Assembly: GCA_964368605.1 (NCBI GenBank)
Contig: CAYJBP010000070.1
Location: 1-13,263, forward strand
Reading direction: 5' to 3'
DNA length: 13,263 nucleotides
Source of the DNA: CAYJBP01 sp964368605
GTDB taxonomy: Bacteria; Bacillota; Dehalobacteriia; UBA4068
Below the pieces are notes generated by a model. It did no database searches and was not told the origin of the DNA. It was given only the letters and a program-made list of their open reading frames with translations. Below, in pieces: positions 6,703 to 13,263 of this stretch. Within the stretch, counting starts at the first letter, position 1. The number at the start of each line of letters is the position of its first letter. The position numbers and the translations under genes were made by a program.

Positions 6703-6791
6703 TATCTTTCAATATATAACCGGCAATTGCCGGCTAAATTAAAATCTTTAACTAAAGGCATATTAAATGGAATTGATACAATTGAAAGATA
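6703..6791. repeat. 89-bp nested inverted-repeat element
   Basis: Perfect 11-bp outer arms TATCTTTCAAT (6703-6713) and ATTGAAAGATA (6781-6791) enclose 67 bases. Inside lies a 14-bp perfect palindrome CCGGCAATTGCCGG (6720-6733). No convincing gene is in the 6647-6897 gap. The layout resembles a small non-coding mobile element or a structured RNA; I cannot tell which. Confidence 0.4.
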
Positions 6792-6857
6792 GCTGCTATT
6801 TTTACTTGCAAAGCAAATAAAAATGAAGTGCCCTACACAAAACAAGAAAAAAACAGT

Positions 6858-6889
6858 AAAAAGGGGCTGTCGCAACCGACAACCCCTTT
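6858..6889 (-). terminator. Rho-independent terminator of the DUF2953-gerW operon
   Basis: On the minus strand the stem AAAGGGGTTGTCG / CGACAGCCCCTTT closes a GTTG loop and is followed by further T residues. The single unusual position is U-G on the minus-strand RNA but C-A on the plus strand, so it serves minus-strand transcripts. It starts 8 bases past the gerW-like stop. Confidence 0.85.
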
Positions 6890-6897
6890 AAAAAAAT

Positions 6898-7269
6898 CTA
6901 GCTTTTGAATTTTTTAATCAAATACTCTACTTTATCGATCAATTCCGGTAATTGCTCGATTAAGCGATCTACATTGCCGCTGGCCGGTGCGGCAATATTT
7001 ATCATCCGCACATTGCCATTGCTAATCGACAAAAAACCAACCGGCTCAATTTTAAGGCCGGCACCATTGCCCAGGGTAAAGCCGTTTTTTTCCTTAACAG
7101 GAAAGTCGCCACCGCCCGAACCATAGCCAACCACCACCCGCGAAATAGGAATCAGCATAATACCATCAGGAGTAGTTATCGGCTGACCAACCACGGTGTT
7201 TACATCAACAAGCTCCTTAATTTTGGACATCATAGTATCCATCATATCGCCAATAGGATGTTTTTCCAT
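6898..7269 (-). CDS. ytfJ: GerW/YtfJ family sporulation protein
   Basis: This 123-residue protein matches the Spore_YtfJ (GerW) family. It opens HPIGDMMDTMMSKIKELVDVNTVVGQPI, then TPDGIMLIPISRVVVGYGSGG, then a Gly-rich GNGAGLKIEPVGFL and a C-terminal amphipathic helix with LPELIDKV. In Bacillus the protein is made during sporulation and is needed for normal germination. Its exact activity is not known to me. The ATG at 7269 is chosen because AAAGGGG ends 9 bases upstream and the family begins with this segment. The open frame runs 17 codons further up, but that part overlaps the DUF2953 gene. Only 2 bases separate it from the stop of the upstream DUF2953 gene, a pairing also seen in Bacillus (ytfI-ytfJ). 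It points to a spore-forming host. Confidence 0.93.
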   Translation of the reverse strand: MEKHPIGDMMDTMMSKIKELVDVNTVVGQPITTPDGIMLIPISRVVVGYGSGGGDFPVKEKNGFTLGNGAGLKIEPVGFLSISNGNVRMINIAAPASGNVDRLIEQLPELIDKVEYLIKKFKS

Positions 7270-7271
7270 TT

Positions 7272-7838
7272 TTATATTCCCCTTTCTACTTTTAAACGAT
7301 GCTGCCTTTTGGTTTGCCAAAATTGAATTAAAAAGCTACTGCCAAGGGTAATTATTTGATAAAACTTAAGGCTAATATCCAATTGACAAGATATACGGCT
7401 TTTTTCGGCCAAAAAATCAGGACAAATAAAAATCTCGCGCTTTTTGATCTTAAAAGCAGTATCGATAATGGCTAGGGCATTAGTTATCATAATGCAGGTT
7501 TTGCCTTGCTTTAAGGCTGTTTGATACGGGTCTTCATCGGCAATTAGGGCATATAGTTTAAGCTTATTTATTGCCAGTTTTGCCCGTAATTGCCCGTTTA
7601 AACTTGCCGCCAACTTAAAATAATCGATTAGGCCAAGATTGCTTTTAGGCTTAGAAGCATCCTTTTTTTTAGCCTTAGGGCGCAGCTTGTCCTTTTTAGG
7701 ACGAGGATAAACAGTAAATTTAAAAATGCCGATTTTGGCCAATAGGCTTACCTTGCCATCTAAAAAATCAAATATTATGCCAATTGGCATAAAGGCCAAT
7801 AAAAGCATAATCGCAGCAGTTACCCATAGTAAAGCCAT
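7272..7838 (-). CDS. ytfI: DUF2953 membrane-anchored protein (YtfI-like)
   Basis: The protein is 188 residues. An N-terminal hydrophobic anchor (about 2-25) is followed by a strand-rich segment, a very basic Lys-rich linker (about 48-66) and a second half matching DUF2953 (LYALIADEDPYQTALKQGKTCIMITNALAII). A second hydrophobic stretch (about 156-173) lies near the C-terminus. It is a little shorter than I expect for the family. It lies directly upstream of and coupled to the GerW-like gene, the same pair as ytfI-ytfJ of Bacillus, so a role in sporulation is likely. The ATG at 7838 has GGGG 9 bases upstream. The gene symbol rests on family and context and should be taken as provisional. Confidence 0.82.
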   Translation of the reverse strand: MALLWVTAAIMLLLAFMPIGIIFDFLDGKVSLLAKIGIFKFTVYPRPKKDKLRPKAKKKDASKPKSNLGLIDYFKLAASLNGQLRAKLAINKLKLYALIADEDPYQTALKQGKTCIMITNALAIIDTAFKIKKREIFICPDFLAEKSRISCQLDISLKFYQIITLGSSFLIQFWQTKRQHRLKVERGI

Positions 7839-7892
7839 GCTTCTTCACCCCTTTAGCCAAAGCTTTAAGCCTCAACCGACAATCTTAGCTAT

Positions 7893-7922
7893 ATTTTAGC
7901 ATATTGGCGGGGAATATGTCAA
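7893..7922 (-). promoter_or_regulatory. Promoter of the DUF2953-gerW operon
   Basis: On the minus strand TTGACA (7917-7922) is followed after 18 bp by TAAAAT (7893-7898), preceded by TGC, giving an extended -10. This is a strong sigma-A-type match about 55 bp upstream of the ATG. It begins only 3 bp after the stop of the methyltransferase gene. The same bases also read TGACATA ... CTAAAATA, which is loosely like a forespore sigma-F/G site, so the sigma factor is open. Confidence 0.65.
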
Positions 7923-7924
7923 AT

Positions 7925-8611
7925 TTAGCATATTTTTTTACATAAACGAACAGTTATAATAATTGGAGTTTTTTGGCCGGCAAAAGGTATTTCATAGAGG
8001 CGATCTAAATAAAAGCCCTGATTAAAGGCCAAGTTTAAAATATCGCTAAGCGTACGATGATAATAATTTTGCAAAACCGGCTGCCCTTCAATAGCCACAC
8101 CTTGATTAATACAATTGCTGAAATAATCTTCATTTTCATAGGTAAAGCAGGGATGATGGCTAGCAAAAACAAAAACCCCATTTGGCGCAAGCATCTTATA
8201 AACGGCCTTAAACAGGGGCAAAATATCCACTATATCCATAATTGCCATATTGGCTACCGCCTTAGTAAAAGGCTTGCTTTGCTTTAATTTTAATAAATCA
8301 TCATAATTGCTGGCATCGCAAATATTAAAGCTAACTTTATCCAAAACATCGGCGCGGCGTTTAAGGGCAAGTTCAATCATTTTGGGGCTATAATCAAAAG
8401 CAATAATTCTAGCGCCCTGCCTGGCCATATATTGCGAATAATTACCATTGCCGCAAGCAATATCCAGCACCAAATCATCAGGGCCTATATTTAACAATTT
8501 TGCCACATCCGGCCGTACTAAATCACGATGAAAATAATTCGATTCATCCCCCATATAATTGTCCCAAAACTCGGCATTTTTTTCCCAGGCAGATAGACCA
8601 TTATCTTTCAT
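7925..8611 (-). CDS. Class I SAM-dependent methyltransferase
   Basis: The protein is 228 residues from the ATG at 8611. SAM-binding motif I is LVLDIACGNGNYSQY (about 47-61), the acidic end of strand 2 is D73 in IIAFDYSPKMIELA, and motif II is NICDASNYDD. FTKAVANMAIMDI and LAPNGVFVFASHHPCF complete the Rossmann-like core. The HHPCF segment is typical of a Methyltransf_11/25-like group. The substrate cannot be told from sequence; a small molecule is more likely than RNA because no RNA-binding domain is present. The start is set by GGAGG 7 bases upstream (8619-8623). The frame stays open a further 50 codons, but that part contains the promoter and is rejected. Confidence 0.88.
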   Translation of the reverse strand: MKDNGLSAWEKNAEFWDNYMGDESNYFHRDLVRPDVAKLLNIGPDDLVLDIACGNGNYSQYMARQGARIIAFDYSPKMIELALKRRADVLDKVSFNICDASNYDDLLKLKQSKPFTKAVANMAIMDIVDILPLFKAVYKMLAPNGVFVFASHHPCFTYENEDYFSNCINQGVAIEGQPVLQNYYHRTLSDILNLAFNQGFYLDRLYEIPFAGQKTPIIITVRLCKKIC

Positions 8612-8639
8612 GATTATACCTCCATTAAAATATGAACTT

Positions 8640-8668
8640 ATTATAGCAAAAAATATTAGCTTTAGCAA
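8640..8668 (-). promoter_or_regulatory. Promoter of the methyltransferase gene
   Basis: On the minus strand TTGCTA (8663-8668) is followed after 17 bp by TATAAT (8640-8645), about 28 bp before the ATG at 8611. It is divergent from the yitT promoter in the same 190-bp gap. Confidence 0.7.
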
Positions 8669-8727
8669 TGGCGGCAATTTTTTGGTCAAAACAGGCCACT
8701 TAATTTTTTTAAACCGCCTTTTTCGGC

Positions 8728-8756
8728 TTGCTTTTGCAGATTGCTTATTATATAAT
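8728..8756 (+). promoter_or_regulatory. Promoter of the yitT-rsgA operon
   Basis: TTGCTT (8728-8733) is followed after 17 bp by TATAAT (8751-8756), about 45 bp before the ATG at 8802. Confidence 0.7.
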
Positions 8757-8801
8757 AGCATTAATAGCAGCTAACAAAACAAGCAATAGCAGGAGGATAA
8801 A

Positions 8802-9833
8802 ATGGTTCATCGCAAAAAAGAACAAGTTTATCATAAAACGCCACTAAAAAAGCATATTCGCAATATCTTTTTTATGATTTTAGGCTCTATCTTAGTATGT
8901 ATTGGCTTTACCATGTTTGTAACCCCAAACGGGCTGCTATCGGGCGGCGTATGGGGGGTTTCGGCTATTATTAGCCATTTTGTGCCGCAGGTACCCTTTG
9001 CGGCTTATTTAATTATCCTTAATATTCCCCTAATTATTTGGGGCTGGAATGAGCTGCGCCTGCGCTTTGCCATTTATACCATTTTTGTGATATTTTTGCA
9101 AAGCTCTTTGCTCGCCGTATTCGAGCTTTATATTACCCCCTATACCAATAACCCCCTGCTAGCATCTATTTTTGGCGGCTGCCTAATCGGCGCAGGTGCC
9201 GGTATTATCGTTAAGTACCGCGGTTCGGGCGGCGGTACCGATATTGTAGGTATTATCTTAAAAAATCGCTATGATATTAGCGTAGGTACGGTTTCTTTAA
9301 TCAGTAATGCCATTATTGTTAGTGGCGCTGCCACAATTTTTGGCTTTGAGCCGGCTATGTATACCATGGTTCAACTTTTTACCGTTTCGCAAGTGTTTAC
9401 CAAGGTTTTAGAAGGCTTTAATCATAAGCGCAATATGATGATTATTACCGAAAAAGGCCAGGAAATTGCCGATAATTTAATGAGCAGCCTGGGCCGTGGC
9501 GTAACCATGACCAAAGGAGCAGGTGCTTTTACCGGGCGCGAAAAAGATATTCTATTTTGCGTAGTAAGCCGCTTTGAGCTGGCACCTTTAAAAGAAATTA
9601 TATCCAATATCGATCCCCACGCCTTTGTTTGCATCAATGAAACCTATGAAGTTATGGGCAGCTTTAATAAAAAAGTAGATGCCCGCCAAATCGCCAAAGC
9701 CAAGGCCGCAGTGGAAGAGCATCATGCTATCGACCTGCATTGTCTGGCCGAGCCGGGTATATCGGTAAGCGATTGCCTGGATGCCGTTGGCAAAAACAAT
9801 AATGATAAGGAGAATAAAGCAAGTGAACAATAA
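8802..9833 (+). CDS. YitT family membrane protein (DUF161 + DUF2179)
   Basis: The protein is 343 residues. After a basic N-terminus there are about five membrane segments (about 22-40, 46-62, 66-82, 90-111, 118-138), with the family motif RGSGGGTDIVG at 140-150, then a further hydrophobic segment (about 162-180). The cytoplasmic DUF2179 domain (about 225-288) is seen in GRGVTMTKGAGAFTGREKDILFCVVSR and in DPHAFVCINETYEVMGSF. The family is widespread in Bacillota, often in several copies; its transport substrate is not established. The C-terminal 50 residues (Lys/Ala-rich, then Cys/His/Asp) extend beyond the domain. The ATG has AGGAGG 5 bases upstream (8791-8796). Its end overlaps the rsgA start by 11 bp. 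Confidence 0.9.
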   Translation: MVHRKKEQVYHKTPLKKHIRNIFFMILGSILVCIGFTMFVTPNGLLSGGVWGVSAIISHFVPQVPFAAYLIILNIPLIIWGWNELRLRFAIYTIFVIFLQSSLLAVFELYITPYTNNPLLASIFGGCLIGAGAGIIVKYRGSGGGTDIVGIILKNRYDISVGTVSLISNAIIVSGAATIFGFEPAMYTMVQLFTVSQVFTKVLEGFNHKRNMMIITEKGQEIADNLMSSLGRGVTMTKGAGAFTGREKDILFCVVSRFELAPLKEIISNIDPHAFVCINETYEVMGSFNKKVDARQIAKAKAAVEEHHAIDLHCLAEPGISVSDCLDAVGKNNNDKENKASEQ

Positions 9834-10899
9834 TGATATGGGTCTACTCGGCCAATATGGCTTAAATGACTTTTATCTTGAGCAGGCTGCCAACTGCGAT
9901 AATTGGCAATTGGGGCGCATTTGTGGCCAATATAAAAATTTGTATAAGATTATCCTGGCTGATGGCGAGCATTTGGCCGAAATTGCCGGTAAATTAGCCT
10001 ATCATACCGAGCAATTGGCCAATTATCCGGCCGTGGGCGATTTTGTTTTGGTCGATTTTAAGGACGATTATGATAAGGCTATTATTCAAAGAATTCTTAA
10101 GCGCAAAAGCCTATTTTTACGGTCGGCAGTTGGCCTTAGCGAACAGGCGCAAGTAGTGGCTGCTAATATCGATATCGTATTTATTTGCATGTCCTTAAAT
10201 AATAATTTTAATTTAAGCCGCCTGGAGCGCTATTTGGCTATCGCTTGGGATAGCGGCGCTAAGCCAATTATTATCCTAACCAAAGCCGATTTATGCCCCG
10301 ATTTGGCGGCCAAGCTAATCCGGGTAGAAGAAGTTGCCGCCTTTAGCCCAATTATCCCTCTATCTATTTATGATCAAGAATTGCCTGGCGAATTAATCCG
10401 TCACTTAAAGCAAGGAATTACGGCCGCATTTATTGGTTCTTCGGGGGTAGGTAAATCAAGCCTTATCAATAAAATTTTAGGCTTAGATAGCATAGCCACC
10501 CAGACCATAGGCAAGGCCGATAAGGGCAAGCATACTACCACCGGGCGCGAAATGTATTTAAGCCAGCATGGTGCGATTTTATTAGATACCCCCGGTATGC
10601 GCGAATTAGGGGCGGAAACCGTTGATTTGGAAAACTCTTTTAATGATATCGAAAACCTAGCCTTAAGCTGCCGCTTTAAGGATTGTAATCATCAAAATGA
10701 GCCAGGCTGCGCTGTGCAGGCTGCTTTAGTAGCCGGCCAAATCGACGAGCGGCGCCTTAATAATTATTTTAAATTAAAGAACGAAACTTCGTATCAGGGC
10801 TTAAATAGCAAGCAAATCGAGCAACAAAAGCATGAACGGATGTTTAAAGAAGTAGGCGGCATCAAAAATGCCCGTAAATTTATCAAAGGACGACCTTAA
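9823..10899 (+). CDS. rsgA: Small ribosomal subunit biogenesis GTPase RsgA
   Basis: RsgA (YjeQ/YloQ) is a GTPase that acts late in 30S ribosome assembly. The 358-residue product has an N-terminal OB-fold (about 30-100) with NYPAVGDFVLVD. Next comes the circularly permuted GTPase domain: G4 TKAD (153-156) and G5 before G1 GSSGVGKS (205-212), then the switch region with Thr238-240 and G3 DTPGMRELG (255-263). The C-terminal zinc site is formed by C283, C288, H290 and C296. The length is slightly above the usual 290-350. The start is taken as GTG at 9823, 10 bases after AAGGAG (9807-9812) and overlapping the end of yitT. An ATG at 9838 is an alternative with poor spacing. Coupling to yitT is unusual. 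Confidence 0.96.
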   Translation: MNNNDMGLLGQYGLNDFYLEQAANCDNWQLGRICGQYKNLYKIILADGEHLAEIAGKLAYHTEQLANYPAVGDFVLVDFKDDYDKAIIQRILKRKSLFLRSAVGLSEQAQVVAANIDIVFICMSLNNNFNLSRLERYLAIAWDSGAKPIIILTKADLCPDLAAKLIRVEEVAAFSPIIPLSIYDQELPGELIRHLKQGITAAFIGSSGVGKSSLINKILGLDSIATQTIGKADKGKHTTTGREMYLSQHGAILLDTPGMRELGAETVDLENSFNDIENLALSCRFKDCNHQNEPGCAVQAALVAGQIDERRLNNYFKLKNETSYQGLNSKQIEQQKHERMFKEVGGIKNARKFIKGRP

Positions 10900-10964
10900 T
10901 CCTAAGCACGAGCCTATTAAGCCTATTTTATTAGCTTGCAAACCAAAACTTTATGCTATATTCC

Positions 10965-10990
10965 ATAAATGTGCCATTTGGCACATTTAT
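10965..10990. terminator. Perfect hairpin after rsgA (terminator or operator)
   Basis: The arms ATAAATGTGCC and GGCACATTTAT are a perfect 11-bp pair around ATTT, 65 bp past the rsgA stop, followed by TTATGTC. The T content after the GC-rich stem top is partly inside the stem, so it is not a classic terminator. It sits in the 215-bp gap before the pseudo-receiver gene, so it could instead be an operator. A possible -10, TATACT (11009-11014), lies just downstream but lacks a clear -35. Confidence 0.5.
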
Positions 10991-11114
10991 TTATGTCAAG
11001 TATTTTGCTATACTATACCTAACATAACAACTATTATATTTTTATGCTAAGATTAAAAGTCCACTTAAAGATATTAATGGCAAATATATTTTTGTCAAAG
11101 AAAGGTGTAGTTTT

Positions 11115-11495
11115 ATGGCAGATGTTTTGCTTATGCTAAAAAGGCTTTCTTTAGGGGAAGGGTTATGTTCTATTATCGAGGAAAGTGGCATAGGCAAACC
11201 GATTTTGGAAACCCGTTATGAAAATTTGCTGGCCAGCACTGAATGCGAGCAAGTAAAAGTTGTTCTATTAGAAGTGCCCGAGAGCGGTTTGCCTAATATC
11301 TATGGCTGCCTGGCAATTATCGATCAACTAAAAATTCGACTACCTAATTGTAAAGTATTGCTAATGTGCTCCGAACTTGACCACGAGGCGGTAAAAGTAG
11401 CTATCAAAGCCCAACAAAGCAAAAGAGTGGACAATTTTATCTTCTATGATACCAGCATGGAATATCTTAAGGCTTCAATAAAAGCGTTGTTATAG
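11115..11495 (+). CDS. Degenerate stand-alone receiver-like protein
   Basis: The 126-residue protein has the alternating strand and helix layout of a CheY-type receiver domain and nothing else. The strands are VKVVLLEV (48-55), CKVLLMCSE (79-87) and VDNFIFYD (105-112), with a final helix YLKASIKALL. The active-site set is missing. The phospho-Asp position holds E53, the N-terminal acidic pair is absent (VLLMLKR), and the Thr and Lys positions appear as C/S and Y/D. It therefore should not be phosphorylated in the usual way and may be a fixed-state signalling or docking protein. The assignment rests on my pattern reading, not on a profile score. The ATG has GAAAGGTG about 8 bases upstream. The next gene, a lipoprotein, starts 47 bp later and may share the transcript. 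Confidence 0.55.
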   Translation: MADVLLMLKRLSLGEGLCSIIEESGIGKPILETRYENLLASTECEQVKVVLLEVPESGLPNIYGCLAIIDQLKIRLPNCKVLLMCSELDHEAVKVAIKAQQSKRVDNFIFYDTSMEYLKASIKALL

Positions 11496-11542
11496 TTTGC
11501 TGATTGTATAAATACTTAGCTTTATAAAGAAAGGGGATTATT

Positions 11543-13042
11543 ATGAAAAAGTTAATCGTATTATTATTATCCGGACTTATGATTTTTAGCCTTAGTGCTT
11601 GTGGAGGCGAAGAAGAAGCTGCCACCCCGCCACCTGCGCCCGAACCTGTAGTAGAAGAGCCTGTTGCCGAGCCTGCACCGGCAGAAGAGCCGGAGCCTGT
11701 AGTTGAAGGCGAAACTTATAGCGGCAATGCCCTTAATATCACCTATAGCGAGCCTTGGATATTTGATGAGGATTATACCTCCGAATACGAGGATTATACT
11801 TCGATTAGCCTTGATATTATGGATGGCGAAGATTATTTGGCCACTATTTATATCGAAATTAGCGAAGATGATGCCGAATACTATCGCGAGCAATTCTCTA
11901 GGCATGATATAGATGCCTATGATGTGGTAGTAAATGGCAATGTTGGCGAAACCATCAATATTTCCGGCGTAGAATGCCATGTAGCCCATGGCGTATCTTG
12001 GGGCGAAGAAGTTATGTATATCTTTGGTCGTGATATTGCCAAAGGTACCAATATTGATATCGAAGTTAATGGCGAATATGAGCAAGCCGATTTAGAAGCC
12101 ATCTTGGCCGGCATCGAAATTACCCTACCCGATCAAGGCTTAACCGATCCGCCTTGGTTCTGGGAAGGCACACCTTTTGTTGCAGGCGAGCCTATATCTG
12201 TGGCTGCCGGTGATTATACTTTAACCGCCGAATTATTGACCATGGATGCGCCTTTACAAGCTTTTGATGTATTTAGCGGCCGTATTGCCAAAGGCGCTGG
12301 CGATGCTTTATGGATAGCGGCTGATGGTAAATTGTATCAATACACTATGGGTGAAACTTTATCCTTAATAGGCCAGATAGAATTACCTATTGATGCCGAT
12401 GAAATAAGCGCCGATAATGCCGGTAATATTTATGTTAATGATTTTATAGAGCCTTTACAAATAATTGATCCCAGTGGTGCCATTACAGCAACCAGCCGCA
12501 CTATTGATGCTAATTTTGTGGTTCATCCCAGCGGCGAATGGGGCTTAGATTATTTCTTTGGTAGCGAAATCAATAAATTAACCTTTGCCGATGGCGATTA
12601 TACCTCTGCTGAGTTTTTAGTTGAAAGCGAAGATTTTACCTTTGATTCGGCTGCTCTTAGTGAAGACAGGGTGTATGTAAACGGTGTTAATGCCGATTCT
12701 GATAGCTTTATCCGTGTTTATGATTTAGACGGCAATATGCTGCATGAATTAGGCGGCCTTGAGTTTGGTGTAGATCCTGATGTAATCGGTTCGATTACCC
12801 AAATTGCCAGCACCGATAATGGTATTGTTGCCTTAGATGGCAATTTAAGAAGCTTACTTATATGGAATCATGCCGGAGAGTTTATTGCTAATATTGATGT
12901 TGAAGATTTATTTAATGTTGAATATCCTTGGGTTTCTTCAATTACCAATGCCGGCGATGGCACTCTTTTAGTATCACTTATCGAAGAGCGCCCCGATTCT
13001 TCGGGCGATGAAATATTAGTTTATCGTGTAACCGGATTTTAA
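11543..13042 (+). CDS. Lipoprotein with predicted C-terminal beta-propeller
   Basis: This is a 499-residue lipoprotein with signal segment, lipobox LSAC and lipidated Cys 20. A Pro/Glu/Ala/Val-rich spacer (about 22-56) would hold the folded part away from the membrane. Residues about 57-196 form a compact alpha/beta domain of very acidic character, with YSEPWIFDEDYTSEYEDYTS and IYIEISEDDAEYYREQF. Residues about 240-499 show repeated strand pairs of the kind DGKLYQY, AGNIYVND, DRVYVNG, DNGIVALDG and DGTLLVSL, at about 40-residue spacing, typical of a six- or seven-bladed propeller of the NHL/SMP-30 type. The function is unknown; propellers usually bind a ligand or partner protein. The ATG has AAAGGGGA ending 5 bases upstream (11530-11537). 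It is the third lipoprotein of the window but is not obviously a paralogue of the other two. Confidence 0.8.
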   Translation: MKKLIVLLLSGLMIFSLSACGGEEEAATPPPAPEPVVEEPVAEPAPAEEPEPVVEGETYSGNALNITYSEPWIFDEDYTSEYEDYTSISLDIMDGEDYLATIYIEISEDDAEYYREQFSRHDIDAYDVVVNGNVGETINISGVECHVAHGVSWGEEVMYIFGRDIAKGTNIDIEVNGEYEQADLEAILAGIEITLPDQGLTDPPWFWEGTPFVAGEPISVAAGDYTLTAELLTMDAPLQAFDVFSGRIAKGAGDALWIAADGKLYQYTMGETLSLIGQIELPIDADEISADNAGNIYVNDFIEPLQIIDPSGAITATSRTIDANFVVHPSGEWGLDYFFGSEINKLTFADGDYTSAEFLVESEDFTFDSAALSEDRVYVNGVNADSDSFIRVYDLDGNMLHELGGLEFGVDPDVIGSITQIASTDNGIVALDGNLRSLLIWNHAGEFIANIDVEDLFNVEYPWVSSITNAGDGTLLVSLIEERPDSSGDEILVYRVTGF

Positions 13043-13061
13043 TTTTATATAAAGTTTTAAT

Positions 13062-13105
13062 CAATTTTTTACCAAAAAATTGCGGGGTTTGGGGCAGAGC
13101 CCCAA
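13062..13105. repeat. Two stacked hairpins after the propeller lipoprotein
   Basis: The first is CAATTTTTT/AAAAAATTG around ACC (13062-13082). The second is TTGGGGC/GCCCCAA around AGA (13089-13105). Neither is followed by a plus-strand T-run, so a simple terminator is not supported, although they may end the transcript together. The GGGG/CCCC hairpin looks like an intergenic repeat. Confidence 0.45.
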
Positions 13106-13126
13106 GGTCTTAAAAAAGGTTTAAAA

Positions 13127-13206
13127 GGTTTTAAGCCAACTATAAAACTAAGCAAGCAAACCTTAGTTGACGGATAAAAGGCAAAGGAAGAAATTGGCTT
13201 AAAACC
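13127..13206. repeat. 80-bp nested inverted-repeat element
   Basis: Perfect 13-bp outer arms GGTTTTAAGCCAA (13127-13139) and TTGGCTTAAAACC (13194-13206) enclose 54 bases. Inside is a 7-bp stem AACTAAG (13146-13152) and CTTAGTT (13162-13168). No coding frame here looks real. Its plan, an outer stem around an inner stem, resembles the element at 6703-6791, though the sequences differ. Confidence 0.5.
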
Positions 13207-13208
13207 AG

Positions 13209-13263
13209 GCGCCCTTTGGCGCAGCCAAAGCAGCCCATACGCGCCCTTTGGCGCAGCCAAAGC
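13209..13263. repeat. Two copies of a 23-bp hairpin repeat at 32-bp period
   Basis: Identical 23-bp units lie at 13209-13231 and 13241-13263, separated by 9 bp (AGCCCATAC). The second copy ends exactly at the window edge, so more may follow. Each unit can form either GCGCC/GGCGC around CTTT or CTTTGGC/GCCAAAG around GCA, but not both at once. Confidence 0.7.

Noticed and set aside
6687..6875. 62-codon minus-strand open frame in the gap after the Cys-tail gene
   Set aside because: It runs across the nested inverted repeat and into the gerW terminator, and shows no coding signature.
7270..7320. 17-codon N-terminal extension of the GerW-like frame
   Set aside because: It overlaps the DUF2953 gene. 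The ATG at 7269 has a well-spaced AAAGGGG, and family members begin at this point.
8612..8761. 50-codon N-terminal extension of the methyltransferase frame
   Set aside because: It contains the TTGCTA-17-TATAAT promoter, has no family match, and the GGAGG at 8619-8623 points to the ATG at 8611.
10868..11050. 60-codon plus-strand frame overlapping the rsgA end
   Set aside because: It covers the rsgA terminus and the hairpin at 10965-10990, has no ribosome binding site, and gives no recognisable protein.
11567..12085. 172-codon minus-strand open frame inside the propeller lipoprotein gene
   Set aside because: It lies opposite a well-supported lipoprotein, its peptide shows no domain, and it has no upstream ribosome binding site.
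13069..13260. 63-codon minus-strand open frame at the right edge
   Set aside because: It is made of the hairpins and repeat units read through; the peptide looks like translated intergenic repeat.
13209..13263. CRISPR array
   Set aside because: There are only two 23-bp units with a 9-bp gap, the units are strong hairpins, and no cas gene is nearby.

Overview
The window looks like a low-GC, endospore-forming member of the Bacillota, most likely a Clostridia-type lineage. The clues are a ytfI/ytfJ(gerW)-like sporulation pair, a DUF5685 protein with an N-terminal YCxLCR motif, a YitT-family membrane protein, Gram-positive style lipoproteins, AGGAGG-type ribosome binding sites and vegetative sigma-A-like promoters. 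Thirteen protein-coding genes are supported. I found no tRNA, rRNA, CRISPR array or transposase.

Left part (177-5195, all minus strand): this reads as an envelope-sensing block. In transcription order it holds a lipoprotein built of three similar beta-rich repeats (4098-5195), a six-helix membrane histidine kinase (2625-3929), its OmpR-type response regulator (1946-2632) and a second lipoprotein with DUF3298-like and GerMN-like regions (177-1781). The kinase promoter is a near-perfect TTGACA-17-TATAAT whose -35 box lies inside a 28-bp palindrome. A copy of that palindrome's 20-bp core lies just past the response regulator, where it forms a terminator-like hairpin. The first 120 bases are about two-thirds GC, hairpin-rich and unlike the rest.

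Middle (5398-8611): a plus-strand pair comes first, a DUF5685 protein and a small TPR-like protein with a Cys-rich tail, most likely translated together through a TTG start. An 89-bp nested inverted repeat and a clear terminator follow. Next are the minus-strand DUF2953 and GerW/YtfJ genes, translationally coupled, and a class I SAM methyltransferase with its own promoter.

Right part (8802-13042, plus strand): yitT overlaps rsgA (a ribosome-assembly GTPase with circularly permuted G motifs and a zinc site). Then come a degenerate stand-alone receiver domain with Glu at the phospho-Asp position and a third lipoprotein with a predicted beta-propeller. The last 220 bases hold nested inverted repeats and two copies of a 23-bp repeat at a 32-bp period, able to fold in two mutually exclusive ways.

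The best candidates for something not yet described are the palindrome-framed two-component/lipoprotein block, the DUF5685 plus Cys-tail pair, and the pseudo-receiver next to the propeller lipoprotein. Functions for all three are inference.
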